A stretch of DNA of 39,952 nt, from contig NZ_CANLSU010000014.1 of assembly GCF_947493875.1 (NCBI RefSeq), forward strand, positions 1 through 39,952. The letters run 5' to 3'. This document shows positions 15,524-23,272 of the stretch, piece after piece (positions within the stretch are counted from its first letter, which is position 1; every line of letters starts with the position of its first letter). A model generated the notes under the pieces. That model was not told the DNA's origin, made no database searches, and saw nothing but the letters and a program-made list of their open reading frames with translations. The translations under genes and the position numbers were made by a program. Source of the DNA: an uncultured Marinococcus sp. (GTDB lineage: Bacteria > Bacillota > Bacilli > Bacillales > Marinococcaceae).

Positions 15524-15793
15524 TTATTTATAAATATCACGGCGATGACCAATTTCTAAAATTAAAATGATGATCTTTTCATCATCGATGTGGGCTATAA
15601 TTCGACGATCGCCTACGCGATATCGCCATGCTCCAGCTCTGTTTGCCGTTAACCCTTTTCCATGAGCTCTAGGGTTAGTTGTACCCACTAAGTTTTTATT
15701 GATCCAAGCCATAAGCATGGTCGCCTGATGTTTATCCATTTTTTTTAATGATTTTTGTGCTCTTTTTTCGAATCGTACTTCGTATTCGGTCAT
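15524..15793 (-). CDS. relE: RelE-family mRNA interferase toxin
   Basis: This 89-residue protein has the RelE fold pattern: VRFEKRAQKSLKKMDK helix start, GLTANRAGAWRYRVGDRRIIAHIDD in the central strands (AWRYRVGDRRII), and ILILEIGHRRDIY at the C-terminus. The basic R residues of the R-x-G-D-x-R strand and the H-R-R near the end are the usual RNA-contacting and catalytic positions. RelE enzymes cut mRNA in the ribosomal A site when released from RelB. The start overlaps the antitoxin stop by 4 bp (ATGA), giving translational coupling. Confidence 0.9.
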   Translation of the reverse strand: MTEYEVRFEKRAQKSLKKMDKHQATMLMAWINKNLVGTTNPRAHGKGLTANRAGAWRYRVGDRRIIAHIDDEKIIILILEIGHRRDIYK

Positions 15794-16017
15794 TTGTTTA
15801 CGTCTAATTCCTTCATCATCTCATCGAAAGAAATATCGCTTGGCTCCTCGTGATGTTCTTGTAGGGCTTGTTGATAAATTTTCAAGTCAATATCATTTTC
15901 AATCTGCTCTAAAACGGACGAACGAAATAATTCGGATAGACTAACGTTATTGGCTTTAGCATATTCTTTAATTAATTTTTCTTCCTCTTCATTCATGCGT
16001 AACGAAATAGTGGACAT
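15790..16017 (-). CDS. relB: RelB-type antitoxin (ribbon-helix-helix)
   Basis: This 75-residue antitoxin has an N-terminal ribbon-helix-helix (STISLRMNEEEEKLIKEYAK, then NVSLSELFRSSVLEQIE) for operator binding. Its acidic C-terminal tail (EEPSDISFDEMMKEL) should wrap and neutralise RelE. GGAGGGAG lies before ATG 16017. Direct-repeat operators overlap the -10 of its promoter. The module is complete and should be autoregulated. Confidence 0.88.
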   Translation of the reverse strand: MSTISLRMNEEEEKLIKEYAKANNVSLSELFRSSVLEQIENDIDLKIYQQALQEHHEEPSDISFDEMMKELDVNK

Positions 16018-16032
16018 GACATCTCCCTCCTA

Positions 16033-16069
16033 TGTAATACATTGTAATACAAAAAGATAAAAAAATCAA
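16033..16069 (-). promoter_or_regulatory. relBE promoter with two operator repeats
   Basis: On the minus strand -35 TTGATT (16064-16069) and -10 TACAAT (16041-16046) are spaced 17 bp. TGTAATACA occurs twice (16033-16041 and 16043-16051) at a 10-bp period, one helical turn, covering the -10. This is the arrangement expected for cooperative binding of RHH dimers and autorepression. Confidence 0.68.
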
Positions 16070-16288
16070 ATGAATAAATTTTTCCAAATGGTTATGATAA
16101 TTTTTCGTCTCGTTTTGAGAAAAAGTAAACAAGTCACGGATAGGGCCTCCATGATCTTAATTGAACCTAAGGAATTTTTATAGGATTAAGTTCATTCTTC
16201 CCGTGTTTCAAAACTTTATTCAGTATTTGGTCTCACCCTCCATGTAAAAAGTGGGAAACATGCTAATCGTTATAAGTGAACATAGGTG

Positions 16289-17458
16289 TTATTTAATATT
16301 TTTCATGAGGTCTTCAAGAAAAAGCATATCGTCAATAGACTGTGTACCGAGAGGTTTGGGACGAGCGGAGGAAATGGCAGCCACCACTTGTTCGTGCGGA
16401 TCGATATGAAGAACCTGGCCATGAATACCGTAAGCTTGAAATGCTCGATGTTGTTTTGATTGGTCTGTCCAGGCAGGCCACCACATCAGCCCATAATTAA
16501 CTGTCTCTCCATTATCTAACGTGGTTGGTCGGCTGGCCAATTCGAACCATTGGTCTGGCAAGGTAGAGGTGCCTGCTATTTTCCCCTCTTCCAAGAAAAA
16601 TTGGCCAAACCGTGCATAATCTCGTAAGGTAGCTGAAAAACCACTGCCGCCGATTTCGTTGCCCCCTGGAGAATCCAGCCACCATGCTGCCGGACTTTCC
16701 ATCCCATAAGGCTCCCAAATTTTTTCAGAAAGATAAGTGGATAACTTTTTCTGAGTGGCTCCAATAACGATTTCGCTCGCTATGGTCGTTTCCCCCGTAG
16801 AGTAATTGTGAATGGTGCCTGGATCGCCATTCCGAGGAAGGTTGGCCATGACTTGAAGCAACGAGCCATGCTTTTGGGAAAGTTGGGCTCTTAAAAAATC
16901 ACGGCGGTCGGATTCCGGATTGGTGTACGTTTCATCCCATTTCACTCCGGAATTCATTGCTAGGATATGACGTACCGTGGTGCCCTCATAAGCGCTGCCT
17001 TGAAGACTCGGCACATATTTAACGGTGGGGTCATCGATACTATTGATGTATCCATCTTTGATCGCGAGTCCTACTAGCGTGGAAGTAATGGACTTCGCCA
17101 CGGACATGGACATCCATCGGGTATCAGGGCCATTGCCATGCTGATAATTTTCGTACACCAACTCCCCTTGTTTAAGTATCACCATGCCGGTGATGGAATT
17201 GAGCGTGACATAGTCATAGATATCATAAGACTGATCAGCAATTTGAGTCGACTCGTCCTTTATTTGGGATTTAAATGGATGTAACGATAACGAGGATGAT
17301 TGTAAAGGTTTTGGGGAGGAAGAAGCCGGTATCGTACGTGTTGGAAAAAGACGTTCAATATTACGAAAAGTATTAATGGCAAGGTCGGGAAACATATCGC
17401 CATTATAAATATTATCCGTTGTTCCTATTTGTTCCTTTTCGTGTCGGTAAAAACTCAT
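16289..17458 (-). CDS. Serine beta-lactamase-family hydrolase (NylB/EstB-like)
   Basis: This 389-residue member of the class C beta-lactamase/penicillin-binding-protein fold superfamily has the SxxK nucleophile motif SVAK (about residues 119-122) and a Tyr motif in NYSTGET (Y about 219). Later, GLMWWPAW and HGQVLHIDPHEQVVAAISSARP occupy the third-motif region. The pattern is closest to 6-aminohexanoate-dimer hydrolase-like amidases and esterases rather than to antibiotic-degrading enzymes. No signal peptide is seen, so it should be cytoplasmic. The start is ATG 17458, 8 bp after GGAGG (GTG 17461 is also possible). It follows the deacetylase-like gene on the same strand after a 195-bp gap. The substrate cannot be read from the sequence. 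Confidence 0.85.
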   Translation of the reverse strand: MSFYRHEKEQIGTTDNIYNGDMFPDLAINTFRNIERLFPTRTIPASSSPKPLQSSSLSLHPFKSQIKDESTQIADQSYDIYDYVTLNSITGMVILKQGELVYENYQHGNGPDTRWMSMSVAKSITSTLVGLAIKDGYINSIDDPTVKYVPSLQGSAYEGTTVRHILAMNSGVKWDETYTNPESDRRDFLRAQLSQKHGSLLQVMANLPRNGDPGTIHNYSTGETTIASEIVIGATQKKLSTYLSEKIWEPYGMESPAAWWLDSPGGNEIGGSGFSATLRDYARFGQFFLEEGKIAGTSTLPDQWFELASRPTTLDNGETVNYGLMWWPAWTDQSKQHRAFQAYGIHGQVLHIDPHEQVVAAISSARPKPLGTQSIDDMLFLEDLMKNIK

Positions 17459-17652
17459 CACCTAACCCTCCCTCTTTATAATTCCGTGGATCCTTCAACG
17501 ATGATAATGACAACCATTGGTATCGTGAATACTTTATGGAATTGATCATATTAAATGTTTATCTCCCTGGCGTTAGGTAGTCGGATGCTGCTGATTGCTC
17601 TCTATTCCAAGGAGATTTTTGCTATCAACTCTTTTTTTATTATCGAACTATA

Positions 17653-18507
17653 TTATTTATCCTGCTCAAAATTATCATGAATCTCGGCTAGAGTGGCAAA
17701 CCATGCGCCACGCGAGTCCATATATTGAATCAGCTTTTCTAATTCAACAATCATATGCCCACGGCCAATCGTTTGGGGATGCGTGGTTAGCACAAAGCAT
17801 GCTCCTTCTTCGTGATCACATGCATAGTCAAAAATGGCTTTCCAGCGGTCATATACCCCTGAAACGGATTGCAGACCGTCCGCCATGCCCGGAGCAAATT
17901 CCTGGGTAGGAAAGTCGTCCAATAGCCAGGAGACAGGTATTTCTAACAATTGACTATCCGGGCCGAAGACATTAGCCTTGTCGTGATGAACCTCCACCGG
18001 TCGAGGACGATAAGGATAAAGGTCGTTCCCCATCAAACTGCTGTCGTATTCAAAGCCATATTTCTCCAGGATGCTCAAGGTGTTTGGACTGTAATTCCAT
18101 GCGGGGGATCTGTATCCCCTTGGCTTAACCCCAAGGTTAGCTAACGATTCGAGTCCCATCGTCATGATTTTTTCTTCTTCTTCATACGTTAGCGGAGTAA
18201 TGTTTTCATGTGCATAACCATGATGAACGATTTCGTGCCCATGGTCTACTACCGATTTCGTTATTTCTGGAAAGGTATCTACGGTGTGACCAGGGATGCA
18301 CCAACTTGTTTTGATATTATATTTATCTAGAAGTTTTAATACTCGCGGTGCTGCTACTTCTGCCCCAAATTCTCCTCGAGCCATATAGGCAGGGCTTTCT
18401 TGGTTATACATTCCCATCCAAACGGAAGGACCATCGAAATCAACACCAATATTGACAGCTACCCGTTTCCCTTTAGGTAAATTGATTTTTCCGCTCGTTT
18501 GCATCAT
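17653..18507 (-). CDS. Polysaccharide deacetylase-family hydrolase (PuuE/HpPgdA-like)
   Basis: This 284-residue NodB-homology protein has a metal-site Asp in NIGVDFDGPSVWMG (about 23-25), histidines in HGHEIVHHGYAHEN (about 95-100), GYRSPAW in motif 3, and LTTHPQTIGRGH near the C-terminus. The VDFDGP start and absence of a signal peptide match the cytoplasmic subgroup that includes allantoinase PuuE and the Helicobacter HP0310-like enzymes, which often act on cyclic amides rather than on cell-wall glycans. The start is ATG 18507, just after GGAGGTACA; the upstream in-frame ATG 18522 would place that binding site inside the gene. The serine hydrolase next door also suggests amide or imide metabolism, but this is inference. 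Confidence 0.85.
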   Translation of the reverse strand: MMQTSGKINLPKGKRVAVNIGVDFDGPSVWMGMYNQESPAYMARGEFGAEVAAPRVLKLLDKYNIKTSWCIPGHTVDTFPEITKSVVDHGHEIVHHGYAHENITPLTYEEEEKIMTMGLESLANLGVKPRGYRSPAWNYSPNTLSILEKYGFEYDSSLMGNDLYPYRPRPVEVHHDKANVFGPDSQLLEIPVSWLLDDFPTQEFAPGMADGLQSVSGVYDRWKAIFDYACDHEEGACFVLTTHPQTIGRGHMIVELEKLIQYMDSRGAWFATLAEIHDNFEQDK

Positions 18508-18608
18508 TGTACCTCCATTCATATCAGAATTTTATTCAAAATGTTTCGAAAATTCACCATAGTCATAAACCAGCAACGTTAAGCACTTACATCCATACCT
18601 GTACTTTT

Positions 18609-18622
18609 TGTAAGCGCTTTTA
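18609..18622. promoter_or_regulatory. Candidate cre (CcpA) box
   Basis: TGTAAGCGCTTTTA fits the catabolite-responsive element pattern TGWNANCGNTNWCA except at the next-to-last position. It lies about 100 bp before the deacetylase gene. This is a short degenerate motif, so the evidence is weak. Confidence 0.4.
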
Positions 18623-18730
18623 TTTTATCATAAAAAGAACTTATCATTCAATTTACCTTTTATAGTTCCCGTGCTTTCTTCAAGAAGAATAGATTTGAAA
18701 ATCTTAATTATGATTGCTTATGTTAGAAGC

Positions 18731-18757
18731 TAACATAAAGTAAATTATCGGAAGTTA
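18731..18757. repeat. Dispersed 27-bp motif, copy 2
   Basis: This sequence starts TAACATAA and ends ATTATCGGAAGTTA, and is 23/27 identical to 5660-5686. It overlaps a palindrome (18720-18736). It is possibly the terminal sequence of a small mobile element that is now missing. Confidence 0.5.
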
Positions 18758-18827
18758 ATTACTTTTGTGACATTACAAAGGGAAATCTCTATGATTTGCG
18801 GCAAGGATAAAAAAAGAAAGCCCACTC

Positions 18828-18908
18828 TGAACTGCCCCCCCCCCCCCATCAAGTAGACAATGAAAATAAGTAAAACTCTTAAGCGGCTTGGTTCCGTTAT
18901 TCTATCGG
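18828..18908 (-). mobile_element. IS3-family 3'-end scar
   Basis: Read on the minus strand, the last codons before the stop at 18879-18881 spell SPIE-stop-RNQAA in pattern. This is the typical (S)P(I/V)E(Y/F)RNQAA C-terminus of IS3/IS150-group transposases, with the Tyr codon changed to a stop at 18897-18899. After the stop comes a typical terminal stretch ending in the inverted repeat TGAACTG plus C-run (18828-18847). Only about 80 bp of the element remains, fused to a broken hicB. Confidence 0.65.
18835..18847. repeat. 13-C homopolymer run in the IS terminal repeat
   Basis: Thirteen consecutive C follow TGAACTG. The terminal repeats of related IS3 elements normally hold about five or six. 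It is either a slipped homopolymer or an assembly artefact. Confidence 0.8.
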
Positions 18909-19166
18909 GGGCCAAGCCGTCACTAAAACCACAAAAGCATCCTTCGAAGGAGTAATGTCTTTTGGCGAACTTGGTGTGGAAATGGTTTCTTGATCTTCTT
19001 CCATACTATAGAGAAATCTTTCGAGAACGTCTCGAGTTATATATGTACCTTCTTACATATCTTCTCCCTGGCTAATACCACCTGGTAGATCAGGAAATGT
19101 GATTGTAAATGCTCTGTTTTCGTTTTCGCTGTTGTCAAAGATGGCTAGAAACATATATTCAGCCAT
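18897..19166 (-). pseudogene. Broken hicB-type antitoxin gene
   Basis: From ATG 19166 (GAAGGAAG upstream) the frame reads MAEYMFLAIFDNSENENRAF then TITFPDLPGGISQGEDM and a stop at 19053-19055. It continues in the same frame with LERFLYSMEEDQETISTPSS and FVVLVTAW to a stop at 18897. The FPDLPG core and the PSSP segment are hallmarks of HicB antitoxins, which partly fold like an RNase H domain and neutralise HicA. An in-frame stop interrupts it and the IS3 scar removes its C-terminus. No hicA is adjacent, so the module is dead. Confidence 0.7.
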
Positions 19167-19340
19167 AAATATAAACTTCCTTCATGCTCGAAAGGAAATA
19201 CGTTTATTCCGTTTCTGCTAGTACTGCAGACAGAGTCCTTTTGTGGAGAAATCACTTACACATAGTGGACAATTTTATTGATAACAACATACAATAAATA
19301 CAGAAACGCTCAGATTCTTATCCTTGAAAGGAGAAAAACC

Positions 19341-19622
19341 ATGCTAAAAGCTACTGCTATCCGAATGCGTGTGGGACAAAAAGATACCGATGACGTAAAA
19401 GAAATTGACTCGATTCATATTGAAGGAGACACCTCGCCAAAAGGGTGGGAGAAAAAAGAAAATCTCTACGATTTTTTAAGAGATAATCCGAACGACAAGA
19501 TTTACGTTGATATTGAGCCCAACCCTGAATTGATAAAAGCTAAGGACGGGGAACAAAAATATGTAAGGTCTTCTCCTAATGATACCGAAAACGATAATCT
19601 GTTAAAATTGCCACGCGAATAA
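19341..19622 (+). CDS. DUF3892-family protein
   Basis: This 93-residue soluble protein looks like the DUF3892 family: a short N-terminal strand ATAIRMRVG, then IDSIHIEGD, a K/E/N-rich middle (NLYDFLRDNPNDKIYVDI) and a polar tail. The function is unknown. ATG 19341 is chosen because AAAGGAG lies 7 bp upstream; a longer frame from 19278 has no ribosome binding site. It is a single gene with its own terminator immediately downstream and is the only intact gene in this decayed 1.3-kb stretch. Confidence 0.72.
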   Translation: MLKATAIRMRVGQKDTDDVKEIDSIHIEGDTSPKGWEKKENLYDFLRDNPNDKIYVDIEPNPELIKAKDGEQKYVRSSPNDTENDNLLKLPRE

Positions 19623-19627
19623 AAGTG

Positions 19628-19660
19628 AAAGAGCAAGCAGTTCGCAACTGCTTGCTCTTT
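19628..19660 (+). terminator. Terminator after the DUF3892 gene
   Basis: AAAGAGCAAGCAGTT (19628-19642), loop CGC, AACTGCTTGCTCTTT (19646-19660) form a perfect 15-bp stem. It ends with a short T-run inside the stem, so it can serve either strand. Confidence 0.78.
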
Positions 19661-19737
19661 AAACCAGGGGCTGATCCCGGGACGAATCAGTCCTCTCTTA
19701 ACGGTAGCTCAAAAAAGCTGCCTTTCTTTCGTTATTG

Positions 19738-19930
19738 TTAAACCGCTGTAAAACCACCGTCAACAGGAACGACTGCTCCGTTAATATAATTCGATTTGTC
19801 TCCCAAAAGGAACTCCACGAGTTCCGCTACTTCTTCAGGCTACGGCATTGGCACGAATACCTTCCGAGGCGTATTTAGTGACAATGGTTTTTGTAATCCC
19901 GATGGTGGCGCGTTTGTGAGTGAGGCAATC
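19738..19930 (-). pseudogene. Short-chain dehydrogenase/reductase remnant
   Basis: On the minus strand, two frame-matched pieces of an SDR C-terminus survive. ATIGITKTIVTKYASEGIRA followed by NAVA is the post-catalytic helix. After a stop and a deletion comes PEEVAELVEFLLGDKSNYIN, then GAVVPVDGGFTAV and a stop at 19738-19740. The N-terminal NAD-binding half and the catalytic YxxxK are gone. Substrate unknown. Confidence 0.72.
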
Positions 19931-19942
19931 AAACTGCTGTTT

Positions 19943-19999
19943 TAAAATAAGAAAAACCCCCCAGTCAATATACTTGGGGGCCTGCTTTGTTCTTATTTT
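19943..19999 (-). terminator. Probable ald terminator, may act both ways
   Basis: AAAATAAGAA (19943-19952) pairs with TTCTTATTTT (19990-19999). An inner CCCCCAGT/ACTTGGGGG hairpin is centred near 19967. It lies 88 bp past the ald stop. Confidence 0.65.
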
Positions 20000-20086
20000 A
20001 GTTCATGTTAATGATTTTTTGAGCTAGTTTTTAATAGGTTACTTATTATTTTTTGACTTCGATAGTGTTTATAATCATTCCCTATA

Positions 20087-21223
20087 TTAATTCAAAGAAG
20101 AAATATTTTTTTCCAAAACGTCGGCTACATGGAAGTAAGGATAATTTAATTCGTTGGCCACAGCGTCATGGGTGATTTGGCCATTCGCTGTGTTCAGTCC
20201 TTTACTAAGGGCTGGATGGTCATTTAATGCTTGGTAAACGCCTTTATTTGCAATATGCAGCGCATAAGGAATGGTTACATTGGTTAAAGCGATGGTGGAA
20301 GTTCTTGGGACGGCGCCGGGCATATTCGCGACGGCATAGTGGACGACGCCCTCAATGTTATACGTAGGGTTTTCGTGCGTCGTTACTTTTTCTGCTGTCT
20401 CAATGATGCCTCCCTGATCAATGGCCACATCAATAATAACGGATCCTTTGTCCATGGTTTTAATCATGTCCTTGGTGACGAGCTTGGGCGCTCGAGCTCC
20501 GGGAATAAGCACTGCTCCAATAACTAAGTCGGATGATTGAACTTCTTGAGCAATGTTTAAAGGATTACTGCTGATGGTTTGAATTTGGCCTCCGAAGGTT
20601 TCGTCAATTTCCCGAAGGCGTGCAGGGTTTAAATCGACAATGGTCACGTCGGCCCCTAAGCCATGAGCAATTCTGGCTGCATTTGTGCCTACTACGCCAC
20701 CGCCAATGACCGTCACTTTTGCTTTTTTCACCCCGGGCACGCCGGACAACAACACCCCTTTTCCTTCATAAATGCTTTCCAGGAACTGGGCTCCTACCTG
20801 GGCGGCCATTCGTCCAGCTACTTCACTCATCGGTGTTAATAAAGGAAGTGCCCCATTTTCTTGTACAGTTTCATAGGCAATAGCTGTAACTTTATTAGCC
20901 GTTAAAGCTTCTGCTAATGCGGGTTCTGCAGCGAGATGTAGATACGTAAACAAAATAAGGTTTTCACGAAAAAATTGATATTCTTGTTCAATGGGTTCCT
21001 TGACTTTCATGATCATATCAGATTGAGCCCACACTTGATTGGCCTGTGGCATTATAGTGGCCCCAGCTTGTTCGTAGTCCTGGTCCTCGAATCCGCTTCC
21101 CTGCCCCGCTTTGGTCTCAATCAAAACTTTATGGTTATTTTTCTTCAATGTCAGCACTCCGGCTGGCGTGATTGCTACTCTTTTTTCTTGGTTTTTGATC
21201 TCTTTGGGTACTCCTATAATCAT
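20087..21223 (-). CDS. ald: Alanine dehydrogenase
   Basis: This 378-residue enzyme is full length. It catalyses NAD-dependent, reversible oxidative deamination of L-alanine to pyruvate and ammonium in the cytoplasm. [20 protein letters not shown] is the standard N-terminus. Catalytic K75 (MKVKEP) and H96 (TYLHLAAEP) are in place, and the Rossmann [13 protein letters not shown] motif lies at about 174-186, with VDLNPARL ending the NAD site. It follows the alanine symporter gene by 140 bp on the same strand, so uptake and catabolism are paired. The ATG at 21223 has AGGAGG upstream. Confidence 0.96.
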   Translation of the reverse strand: MIIGVPKEIKNQEKRVAITPAGVLTLKKNNHKVLIETKAGQGSGFEDQDYEQAGATIMPQANQVWAQSDMIMKVKEPIEQEYQFFRENLILFTYLHLAAEPALAEALTANKVTAIAYETVQENGALPLLTPMSEVAGRMAAQVGAQFLESIYEGKGVLLSGVPGVKKAKVTVIGGGVVGTNAARIAHGLGADVTIVDLNPARLREIDETFGGQIQTISSNPLNIAQEVQSSDLVIGAVLIPGARAPKLVTKDMIKTMDKGSVIIDVAIDQGGIIETAEKVTTHENPTYNIEGVVHYAVANMPGAVPRTSTIALTNVTIPYALHIANKGVYQALNDHPALSKGLNTANGQITHDAVANELNYPYFHVADVLEKNISSLN

Positions 21224-21363
21224 ACTATTTCCTCCTAAATATGAATGTATATACGATTATGACATCATTACGAAAACACAATTTCATTAGAGTTATTCTT
21301 TTTGTAATTTCATTTCATATGAAAAATCTTACTTGTTTGTTATAAAGGGATATTATTAAAAAC

Positions 21364-22737
21364 TTAATATAGGAAAAACTTTTGCGTTTCTTCACGGATG
21401 ATTTTATACAAAAGCAGTAAAGCAAGTAAGTTGGGAATCATCATTAAAGCATTGGCCATATCGGCAAATGCCCATACGAGTTCCAAATTAGCGACCGTGC
21501 CTAAAAAGGTAGCGGTAAGATAAATAAATCGATACGTATTTAATAGGCGAAAATTCGTTAAGTATTCAAAACATTTTTCCCCATATACATACCATCCAAC
21601 AATGGTGGAAAACCCAAAAAATATGACCGAAAAGGCCACAATATACTGGCCAAAAACCCCAAGCGTTTCCCCGAATGCTGCACTAGTTAGAGCGCCTCCG
21701 TCCAATGAAGCATTATGCGAAACACCGGAATACAGCCCACCCGTAGGATCCCAAAATCCAGTTACAATTAACACAATCGCTGTCATACTACATACAATAA
21801 TGGTGACAATAAAGGTCCCCGTCATGGCTACCAATGCTTGTTTTACCGGTGAATCGGTACGAGCGTTTCCTGCGACAAGCGCAGCGGTTCCCAGGCCCGC
21901 TTCATTGGAAAAAATCCCTCTGGCAACACCACTTTGGACCGCTTGCGTCACAGCAATACCTGTAAAACCTCCCACTGCTGAAAGAGGAGAAAACGCATAC
22001 TGAAAAATCAAACCGAAAGCAGGAAGAATTTGATCATAATGAATGATAATAATAAGCATTGCGCCGAAAATATATAAAACAGACATGATTGGCACAAAAA
22101 AGCTGGCGACTTTGCTAATTCGTTGAATGCCGCCAAAGATAATCAGAGCAGTTAAAAGGACTAATAAAGCTCCGGTAATCCAGTTAGGCACAAAGAAACT
22201 TTGATCCATAACGTCAGCGATGGTGTTAGATTGAACGCTATTTCCTATACCTAAAGCAGCAAAAGCACCGAAAAGAGCAAAAGCCAAAGCCAAAGGCATC
22301 CATTTTTTCCCCAACCCTTTTTCGATGTAATACATCGGCCCGCCTGAATATTCCCCGTATTTATTCTTGATACGAAATTTAACTGCTAATAAAGCCTCCG
22401 AATATTTCGTAGCCATCCCAAGCAATCCAACGACCCACATCCAGAAAATAGCGCCTGGTCCGCCTAACGTTAAAGCGGTAGCAACTCCAGCAATATTTCC
22501 ATTGCCTATGGTGGCGGTAAGCATGGTCATAAGGGTTTTAAAATTACTAATATCTCCCTCCTGTTCTTCTTTTTCCGTAGCTTTTTCTTTGGTAAAGGCT
22601 AAACGAAAAGCATATATTAATTTATGAAATTGGACTCCTTTTAAAACAATTGTTAGGAAAACGCCTGTACCTAAGAGCAATACCAGGCTTGGCACGCCCC
22701 AAAGCACGTTGTTAATTGATTGAATAAAATCTAGCAA
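21364..22737 (-). CDS. alsT: Sodium:alanine symporter (AGCS family)
   Basis: This 457-residue AGCS-family carrier has about ten or eleven hydrophobic helices. Family marks include SINNVLWGVPSLVLLLGTG at the N-terminus, GNGNIAGVATAL, GGPMYYIEKGL, and NEAGLGTAALVAGNA, the conserved GxGxAP-like substrate region. It imports alanine (or glycine) with Na+. I start at TTG 22737 (LDFIQSINN), with AGGAG 7 bp upstream, because the longer frame to 22806 adds 23 residues with no family match. Context with ald directly downstream supports alanine as substrate. Confidence 0.93.
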   Translation of the reverse strand: MLDFIQSINNVLWGVPSLVLLLGTGVFLTIVLKGVQFHKLIYAFRLAFTKEKATEKEEQEGDISNFKTLMTMLTATIGNGNIAGVATALTLGGPGAIFWMWVVGLLGMATKYSEALLAVKFRIKNKYGEYSGGPMYYIEKGLGKKWMPLALAFALFGAFAALGIGNSVQSNTIADVMDQSFFVPNWITGALLVLLTALIIFGGIQRISKVASFFVPIMSVLYIFGAMLIIIIHYDQILPAFGLIFQYAFSPLSAVGGFTGIAVTQAVQSGVARGIFSNEAGLGTAALVAGNARTDSPVKQALVAMTGTFIVTIIVCSMTAIVLIVTGFWDPTGGLYSGVSHNASLDGGALTSAAFGETLGVFGQYIVAFSVIFFGFSTIVGWYVYGEKCFEYLTNFRLLNTYRFIYLTATFLGTVANLELVWAFADMANALMMIPNLLALLLLYKIIREETQKFFLY

Positions 22738-22959
22738 AGATGAACTCCTACCTTCTTTTCGACATTGTGAAGCGGTTTCATTCAAAGTATAGTAAAAGAT
22801 AGTCAAAATTAGTTTGTGAATTTTTACAAAATGTGAGCGTTATCATTGTGATAGATAATCAAAATGAAGGCGATTTCATACATAGGCCTTTTAATCGAAC
22901 GAGTATGTAGTTATAATAAAAATATCTTTACATTGACATGGTTAGTACTCTTAATCTAT

Positions 22960-22988
22960 TTGAAAGGATAAATTTTCCTGTATATTAT
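22960..22988 (+). promoter_or_regulatory. Sigma-A promoter of the riboswitch-sdaAB operon
   Basis: -35 TTGAAA (22960-22965), 17-bp spacer, -10 TATTAT (22983-22988). This predicts a start near 22995, about 25 bases before the first aptamer. An upstream TTGACA lacks a matching -10. Confidence 0.6.
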
Positions 22989-23020
22989 AGATAAATCTAA
23001 ATTAAGCAAATGAATGTGTT

Positions 23021-23200
23021 GGGAGAGATTGCAGCGCGTAGCTGTAGCACCGAAGGAGCAATCTTTTTAAACAGCCTAAAAAGAAAAACTCTCAGGTTCC
23101 GGGACTAACACAGGATGCACCTCTGGAGAAGGTATCTACCTGCCGAAGAAGAGAATTCTTTGTAAAAAGATGAAATCTTTCAGGCTCCCAGACAGAGATG
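23021..23200 (+). ncRNA. Tandem glycine riboswitch
   Basis: The leader of sdaAB contains two glycine-aptamer patterns. Aptamer 1 has GGGAGAGATT, GCACCGAAGGAGCAA and ACTCTCAGG. Aptamer 2 has CTCTGGAGAA, TGCCGAAGAAGAGAA and TTTCAGGCTCCCAGACAGAG. The CCGAAG and TCAGG blocks occur in both, as in the known family. CTCTG at 23121-23125 closes P1 of aptamer 2 with CAGAG at 23193-23197. The same CAGAG is the left arm of the terminator that follows. Glycine binding should therefore block termination and turn expression on. Confidence 0.9.
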
Positions 23201-23232
23201 TGGCGTAAACGCTACTTCTCTGTCTTTTTTTA
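23190..23232 (+). terminator. Riboswitch expression-platform terminator
   Basis: AGACAGAGA (23190-23198) and TCTCTGTCT (23217-23225) form a 9-bp stem extended by GTGGCG/CGCTAC inside, followed by seven T. The left arm overlaps the P1 strand of aptamer 2, so the two structures are mutually exclusive. Confidence 0.88.
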
Positions 23233-23235
23233 TTT

Positions 23236-23249
23236 TATAAACGCTTACA
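23236..23249 (+). promoter_or_regulatory. Candidate cre (CcpA) box
   Basis: TATAAACGCTTACA matches TGWNANCGNTNWCA apart from position 2. It lies between the terminator and sdaAB, where it could act as a roadblock. The evidence is weak. Confidence 0.35.
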
Positions 23250-23272
23250 ATAAATAATTTGAGGAGGTATTT

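Larger units (their letters stand above)
18508..18827. other. Intergenic region upstream of the deacetylase
   Basis: There is no gene. It holds a cre-like box TGTAAGCGCTTTTA (18609-18622), the 27-bp dispersed motif at 18731-18757, and a small palindrome ATGTTAG-AAG-CTAACAT (18720-18736) next to it. Confidence 0.45.

Noticed and set aside
22934-22939. TTGACA as the -35 of the sdaAB promoter
   Set aside because: No good -10 lies 16-18 bp downstream; the TTGAAA/TATTAT pair at 22960-22988 is better spaced.
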